DNA from: an uncultured Eggerthellaceae bacterium
GTDB taxonomy: Bacteria; Actinomycetota; Coriobacteriia; Coriobacteriales; Eggerthellaceae
Direction of reading: 5' to 3'
NCBI GenBank assembly: GCA_902497215.1
Contig: CABVEH010000078.1
Span: forward strand, 1-6,032
Length of the DNA: 6,032 nucleotides
In this document: one piece after another, positions 1-3,790 of the stretch
Numbering within the stretch: the first letter of the stretch is position 1
How the letters are laid out: every line of letters starts with the position of its first letter
The notes under the pieces: generated by a model
What the model was told of the DNA's origin: nothing
Databases searched by the model: none
Seen by the model: only the letters and a program-made list of their open reading frames with translations
Translations under genes and position numbers: made by a program

Positions 1-24
1 TTGTCACATTACGTAATGTGACAA
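1..24. promoter_or_regulatory. 24-bp perfect palindrome, probable operator
   Basis: The half-site TTGTCACATTAC is followed directly by its exact reverse complement, giving a loopless 24-bp palindrome with core TTACGTAA. It is AT-rich in an otherwise GC-rich window and lies about 95 bases upstream of the purB start. No T-run follows, so it does not look like a terminator. The symmetry and length fit the binding site of a dimeric repressor such as a TetR or GntR family protein. It does not match the purine operators I know (E. coli PurR, Bacillus PurBox), and the regulator is unknown. It may serve purB or a gene to the left of the window. Confidence 0.6.
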
Positions 25-105
25 ATGACCCGACCTCCGACACGCCACGAAAATGTGCTTGAGCTAGCGTGCCATTAGATGTGCTCCAATGGCACGCCCG
101 AACGA

Positions 106-114
106 AGGAAAGGA
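106..114 (+). promoter_or_regulatory. purB ribosome binding site
   Basis: The purine-rich run AGGAAAGGA ends five bases before the ATG at 120. It decides the start: the same frame stays open back to an ATG at 69, but that codon has no Shine-Dalgarno sequence and the 17 extra residues do not resemble the start of PurB proteins. Confidence 0.75.
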
Positions 115-119
115 ACGTC

Positions 120-1484
120 ATGATCGACCGTTACACGCGCCCGAAGATGGGCGGCATCTGGGAGTTCCAGAACAAGTTCGACATCTGGCGCGAGATCGAG
201 GTGCTTGCCTGCGAGGCCCAGGCCGAGCTCGGGCAGTGCGGCATCACGAAGGAGGAGGCGCGCTGGATCCGCGACCATGCGGCGGCGGACGCCGAGCGCA
301 TCTCCGAGATAGAGAAGACGACAAACCACGACGTCATCGCCTTCACCACGAACATGGCCGAGAACATCGACGCCGACATCCCCGAGGGCGCGGAGAAGCC
401 CAGCCGCTGGGTCCATTACGGCATGACCTCGTCCGACCTGGGCGACACGGCCCTCAGCTACCAGATAGTGCAGTCCATCGACATCATCATCGACGACATC
501 CGCAAGCTCGGCACCATCTGCAAGAGGCGCGCGTTCGAGCTGCGCGACGCCCTGTGCGTGGGCCGAACCCACGGCATCCACGCCGAGCCCATGACGTTCG
601 GCATGAAGTTCGGAAGCTGGGCCTGGGCGCTGAAGCGCTGCGAGGTTCGAATGCAGCAGGCCCGCGAGGTGGCCGCGGTCGGGGCCATATCCGGCGCCGT
701 GGGAACGTATTCCAGCATAGACCCGTTCGTCGAGCAGTACGTCTGCGGCAAGCTGGGCCTGGCCTGCGACCCGCTGTCCACCCAGGTGCTCGCGCGCGAC
801 CGCCATGCGCAGGTGGCGTCGGCGCTGGCCGTCACCGCCTCCACGCTCGAGAGCATAGCCATGCAGGTCCGCCTGCTGCAGCAGTCCGACGTGATCGAGG
901 CCGAGGAGCCGTTCACGAAGGGGCAGAAGGGCAGCTCGGCCATGCCCCACAAGCGCAACCCCATCACCGCCGAGCGCGTGTGCGGAATGGCGCGCCTCGT
1001 GAAGGCCAACGCGCAGGTGGCCTACGACGACGTGGCGCTGTGGTACGAGCGCGACATCTCGCATTCCAGCGCCGAGCGCGTGGCGCTGGCCGACAGCTTC
1101 ATCGCGCTCGACTACATGTTCGGGAAGATGGAATGGATGCTCGACGGCCTTCAGGTGTGCCCGGCGAAGATGGAGCACGACCTCTGGCGCACGCGCGGGC
1201 TCATCTTCAGCTCGAAGGTGCTGCTGGCCCTGGTCGACGCCGGAATGAGCCGCGAGGACGCCTACGTCGTGGTGCAGCGCAACGCCATGCAGGTGTGGGA
1301 GGACATCCAGAACGCCGTCGACGGGCCCACGTTCAAGCAGCGTATCGAGGACGACCCCAAGGTGCGCGAACTCGAGGCCGCAGGCGCGCTGTCTAAGCAG
1401 CAGCTCGACGACATCTTCGACCCACGCGCCTTCCTCACCCGCATCGACGTCGTGTTCGACCGTCTGGAAGGCCTCGAGTTCTAG
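120..1484 (+). CDS. purB: Adenylosuccinate lyase
   Basis: PurB is a cytoplasmic homotetramer of the fumarase/aspartase superfamily. It catalyses two fumarate-releasing steps: SAICAR to AICAR in IMP synthesis, and adenylosuccinate to AMP. The 454-residue product starts MIDRYTRPKMGGIW, typical of Bacillus-type PurB. The visible active-site blocks are NHDVIAF (H70), HYGMTSSDLGDTA (H99, TSSD 103-106), GRTHGIHAEP (H151, the position of the catalytic histidine) and the superfamily signature GSSAMPHKRNP at 271-281, whose serine pair S272/S273 lies on the mobile catalytic loop. The C-terminal helical domain is complete. The length is slightly above the roughly 430 residues of Bacillus enzymes. The start at 120 is chosen over an in-frame ATG at 69 because of the ribosome site. 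No other pur genes are in the window. The perfect palindrome upstream could be its operator. All key residues are present, so it should be active. Confidence 0.97.
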   Translation: MIDRYTRPKMGGIWEFQNKFDIWREIEVLACEAQAELGQCGITKEEARWIRDHAAADAERISEIEKTTNHDVIAFTTNMAENIDADIPEGAEKPSRWVHYGMTSSDLGDTALSYQIVQSIDIIIDDIRKLGTICKRRAFELRDALCVGRTHGIHAEPMTFGMKFGSWAWALKRCEVRMQQAREVAAVGAISGAVGTYSSIDPFVEQYVCGKLGLACDPLSTQVLARDRHAQVASALAVTASTLESIAMQVRLLQQSDVIEAEEPFTKGQKGSSAMPHKRNPITAERVCGMARLVKANAQVAYDDVALWYERDISHSSAERVALADSFIALDYMFGKMEWMLDGLQVCPAKMEHDLWRTRGLIFSSKVLLALVDAGMSREDAYVVVQRNAMQVWEDIQNAVDGPTFKQRIEDDPKVRELEAAGALSKQQLDDIFDPRAFLTRIDVVFDRLEGLEF

Positions 1485-1556
1485 AGGCGCTTCCAGAAAA
1501 GGCGGCCCTTTGCGCGGCCGCGCCCTATTGAAAGGCGAACGAGGGACCCTGCAGGC

Positions 1557-2939
1557 ATGGAGATACTGGAATACGACAAGAGAAGGATAAGGCGCATCCC
1601 GCGCATCGTGTCGATCGAGGCGATGGTGGGCGTGCTTGCGCTGGTGGCGGCCGTCGTCATGGTATGGATAGCCGTCACGTCGTCCGACAACGTGTCCGTC
1701 ATGGTGGTGGCAGGCATTTTATTCACGGCATGCGTGGTCGTGGTCATCTTCCTGATGCTGAACCCCGACACGGTGCGGGCCCGGCAGACCGACTCGGTGC
1801 TGCGCCTGTCGAGCCAGATCCTCGACCAGATGTCGCAGGGGCTTCCCCCGCGCGTCGCGCAGTCGATTTGCACCATGCTCCTTCCGAACACCGCCGCCAT
1901 CGCGGTGGCCATCACCGACACCGAGACGATACTCGGCTACGTCGGCTACCTCGAGGCCGAGAACCCGCAGGGGGCGAACATCCGCACGCAGGCCACGCAT
2001 GACGCGCTGAACGACGGGCAGACGCGCGTCATCTACACGGCCGAGGAGATAGGCCTGCCCAAGACCTCTACCACGAACGTGATAAAAGCCGCCATCATCG
2101 TGCCCTTGCGGGTGGGCAAGGAGATACGCGGCACCCTGAAGTTCTACTACCGAAGCTCGCGGAAGATCACCGAGACGCAGAAGTCCATCGCCCAGGGGTT
2201 CGGCGAGCTGCTGTCCACCCAGATGGCCGCCCTCGAGATGGAGAACCAGCGCGAGCTGGCGACTTCCATGGAACTCAAGATGCTCCAGAACCAGATCAAC
2301 CCCCACTTCCTCTTCAACACCATCAACACCATCGCGTCGCTGATCCGCACCGACCCCGCGAAGGCCAGGGTGTTGCTCCGCGACTTCGCCGTGTTCTACC
2401 GGTCTACCCTCGAGAACTCGCAGGACCGCATTCCGCTTTCGCGCGAACTCGAACAGACGCAGCGCTACTTCTCCTTCGAAGTGGCCCGCTTCGGCGAGGA
2501 CCGGCTTCAGATGGAGGTCGACGTGGACTCGGAAGGCGCCGCGGTGTCTTCCATGCTGGTGCCGCCTTTTCTGCTGCAGCCGCTGGTCGAGAACGCCGTC
2601 AAGCACGCCATGCCCCCTGAAGGGAAGCTTGTCGTAGGCATCGGATCGCGCATAGAGGGCCCCGACGTGCTGGTCGTGGTGACCGACGACGGCGTGGGCA
2701 TGGACGACCATGCGCGCGAGAGCATAATGAACCCGCATTCCTCGACGGGATTGGGCATAGCGGTCAAGAACGTGCACGACCGCATGCACGGCTATTATGG
2801 TGACGGCGCCGAAATGGTGGTGGAAAGCGAGCTCGGCAAGGGGACCGTGGTCACCCTGCGCTTTCCCGGAATGGCCTCCTCGGTCTCTTCCGAGGCACTT
2901 GAGGTTGGCGACGGGCCGACCTTGCGGACAGGGAGGTAG
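1557..2939 (+). CDS. LytS-type membrane sensor histidine kinase
   Basis: The 460-residue protein starts with a basic stretch and two membrane helices (about 22-41 and 46-67) joined by a loop of only a few residues. A cytoplasmic GAF-like domain follows (about 75-225, including AVAITDTETILGYVG, which resembles the GAF region of LytS). Next is a His_kinase domain of the LytS/YehU kind (LQNQINPHFLFNTINT, phospho-acceptor H250), then a HATPase_c domain with N-box PLVENAVKHA (N346), G1 box DDGVGMD (377-383) and G2 box STGLGIAVKNV (G398, G400). It should autophosphorylate and pass phosphate to a LytTR-type response regulator, but no regulator gene is present here. Two helices instead of the usual 5TMR-LYT sensor, with almost no external loop, suggest it senses within the membrane or through the GAF domain. 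The ATG is preceded by GAGGGA ten bases upstream. It follows purB by 72 bases without a clear terminator, and its stop abuts the next gene. The signal and target are unknown. Confidence 0.92.
   Translation: MEILEYDKRRIRRIPRIVSIEAMVGVLALVAAVVMVWIAVTSSDNVSVMVVAGILFTACVVVVIFLMLNPDTVRARQTDSVLRLSSQILDQMSQGLPPRVAQSICTMLLPNTAAIAVAITDTETILGYVGYLEAENPQGANIRTQATHDALNDGQTRVIYTAEEIGLPKTSTTNVIKAAIIVPLRVGKEIRGTLKFYYRSSRKITETQKSIAQGFGELLSTQMAALEMENQRELATSMELKMLQNQINPHFLFNTINTIASLIRTDPAKARVLLRDFAVFYRSTLENSQDRIPLSRELEQTQRYFSFEVARFGEDRLQMEVDVDSEGAAVSSMLVPPFLLQPLVENAVKHAMPPEGKLVVGIGSRIEGPDVLVVVTDDGVGMDDHARESIMNPHSSTGLGIAVKNVHDRMHGYYGDGAEMVVESELGKGTVVTLRFPGMASSVSSEALEVGDGPTLRTGR
2930..2936 (+). promoter_or_regulatory. 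Ribosome binding site inside the end of the kinase gene
   Basis: AGGGAGG lies in the last codons of the histidine kinase gene, just before its TAG. It is eight bases from the GTG at 2945, a good distance. It is only two bases from the GTG at 2939 and fourteen from the ATG at 2951, so it favours 2945 as the start of the next gene and suggests translational coupling. Confidence 0.65.
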
Positions 2940-2944
2940 TGAAC

Positions 2945-3529
2945 GTGAACATGCCTGCGACAGCGTTCCTCTTCGTCGGAATGATTGTGCTTGCGCTTGC
3001 GGTGATAGCGATGGCGATATGGGTGGCCTCGCTGTCGGGGCGCATAAGAAGGCTGTCCGACAGGATGATGTACGACGCTACGGCCCAGCCGGCCCCTAGG
3101 CCGAACCTGCAGCACACGAGGCAATCCCCTGCGGCGACCGGCCCATACGCCCAGCAGCCGCTGCAGCCTTCCGGCTCCTTGCAACCATCAGGTCCCCTGC
3201 AGCCTTCCGGGTCGATCCAGCCCATGGCCACGGGGGCGCAAACCGTCAGGTCGGTGCAACCGGCGGTGGCCCGCGTCCACGCCAATGCGGTGCAGCCCAT
3301 GGAACAGCCCGACGACGGGCAGTCGTTCTTCGAGAACTACCGGTCCCAAAGCGAAAGCCAGCAGACGGGCGCCTTCGGGCGCGAGCGTCCCACCATCCCC
3401 TTCGGCGAGGACCGCAACCATGCGGCCAGGCTCGATGCCTACACCGAGGACGCAATCAGCGGCGACTTCGATCCCGACTCCATCGACTTCTCGCGCGTCG
3501 CAGGATACAGAAATATTCGTCCGCAGTAA
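2945..3529 (+). CDS. Small single-pass membrane protein with Pro/Gln-rich tail
   Basis: I do not recognise this 194-residue protein. It has one hydrophobic helix near the N terminus (about residues 6-30) followed by the basic stretch GRIRRLSDR, so the remainder is predicted to be cytoplasmic. The tail is low in complexity and rich in P, Q, S and G, with three tandem hexapeptides of the form LQPSG(S/P) at residues 73-90. It ends in a more acidic segment (TEDAISGDFDPDSIDF) and RNIRPQ. No enzyme motif is visible. The start is GTG at 2945, chosen by ribosome-site spacing; GTG at 2939 would overlap the upstream stop by one base, and ATG at 2951 is also possible. Tight linkage to the histidine kinase suggests shared expression and perhaps a scaffold or accessory role. 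The Ser/Thr-rich tail could be a substrate of the downstream Ser/Thr kinase, but that is a guess. Confidence 0.8.
   Translation: MNMPATAFLFVGMIVLALAVIAMAIWVASLSGRIRRLSDRMMYDATAQPAPRPNLQHTRQSPAATGPYAQQPLQPSGSLQPSGPLQPSGSIQPMATGAQTVRSVQPAVARVHANAVQPMEQPDDGQSFFENYRSQSESQQTGAFGRERPTIPFGEDRNHAARLDAYTEDAISGDFDPDSIDFSRVAGYRNIRPQ
3161..3214 (+). repeat. Three 18-bp tandem repeats coding LQPSG(S/P)
   Basis: Three in-frame 18-base units encode LQPSGS, LQPSGP and LQPSGS, and a degenerate IQPM follows. Units 1 and 3 differ at two bases. Unit 2 differs from unit 1 at six, five of them synonymous, so the peptide is better conserved than the DNA. The repeat lies in the flexible tail of the small membrane protein. 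Confidence 0.8.
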
Positions 3530-3534
3530 TCGGA

Positions 3535-3696
3535 GCTGGCGTCTGAAGAGGTGGATGCGAGGCAAGCCAAAGGAGCCGAGACTGCAAGGCCTGGCAAAAT
3601 GGAAACGCCAGGCCGAGTGTGCGAAGCAATCCACTCGGCGAAGCCGAGTTAGTTCGAGGCGACGACGCGTCGAGCGAAACCTCTTCAGACGCCAGC
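3535..3696. other. Structured intergenic element, candidate ncRNA or MITE-like repeat
   Basis: An 18-bp perfect inverted repeat, GCTGGCGTCTGAAGAGGT at 3535-3552 and its complement at 3679-3696, encloses 126 bases. It can extend outward to 3530 and 3701 with one mismatch and one G-U pair, so it begins right after the upstream stop codon. Inside are hairpin A (GGCCTGGC 3588-3595 with GCCAGGCC 3607-3614), hairpin B (GCCGAGTG 3612-3619 with CACTCGGC 3632-3639), hairpin C (ACTCGGC 3633-3639 with GCCGAGT 3643-3649, loop GAA) and a weaker stem at 3653-3678 (TTCG/CGAA and CGACG/CGTCG). B and C cannot coexist, and A overlaps B by three bases. No T-run follows on either strand, so it is not a simple terminator. 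It does not resemble 6S RNA, SRP RNA, tmRNA, RNase P RNA or a riboswitch I can name. It could be a small RNA, a 3'-end structure of the upstream operon, or a miniature inverted-repeat element. No clear target-site duplication is visible. Confidence 0.6.
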
Positions 3697-3711
3697 CTCG
3701 ACGTACGGCAT

Positions 3712-3740
3712 TTGATTCCGGGGCGGTTTCCATCTATCAT
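3712..3740 (+). promoter_or_regulatory. Sigma-70-type promoter of the Ser/Thr kinase gene
   Basis: A -35 box TTGATT (3712-3717) and a -10 box TATCAT (3735-3740) are separated by 17 bases. They match the consensus at four and five of six positions. Transcription would begin near 3747, giving a leader of about 44 bases to the proposed start. The promoter lies 16 bases after the structured element, so the element is not part of this transcript. Confidence 0.6.
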
Positions 3741-3778
3741 TCAAGGTTGGCCTTCAAACACGACACGAAAACGCACAC

Positions 3779-3785
3779 GGAAGGG
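3779..3785 (+). promoter_or_regulatory. Ribosome binding site that points to an ATC start
   Basis: GGAAGGG ends five bases before the ATC at 3791. It is 35 bases from the first in-frame ATG (3821), which has no Shine-Dalgarno sequence of its own. This is the main evidence for the unusual start of the kinase gene. Confidence 0.6.
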
Positions 3786-3790
3786 CTGAC

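Noticed and set aside
25..119. Possible -35/-10 promoter for purB
   Set aside because: TTGAGC at 59-64 and GTGACA at 18-23 look like -35 boxes, but neither has a fair -10 box at 16-18 bases.
1502..1523. GC-rich inverted repeat between purB and the histidine kinase gene, including the 12-bp palindrome GCGCGGCCGCGC (1512-1523)
   Set aside because: It could form a hairpin, but no T-run follows. In GC-rich DNA such palindromes are common, so it is not called as a terminator.
2490..3415. Shared peptide FGEDR, with matching DNA, in the histidine kinase and the small membrane protein
   Set aside because: Only five residues match and the surroundings are unrelated, so chance is the best explanation.
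3535..3696. Retron-type ncRNA, suggested by the flanking inverted repeats and inner hairpins
   Set aside because: No reverse transcriptase gene is in the window and the usual msr/msd layout is not recognisable.
3526..3702. Target-site duplication around the structured element
   Set aside because: The flanks (TCGGA on the left, CTCGA on the right) share only short matches that instead continue the imperfect outer stem. No clean direct repeat is seen.
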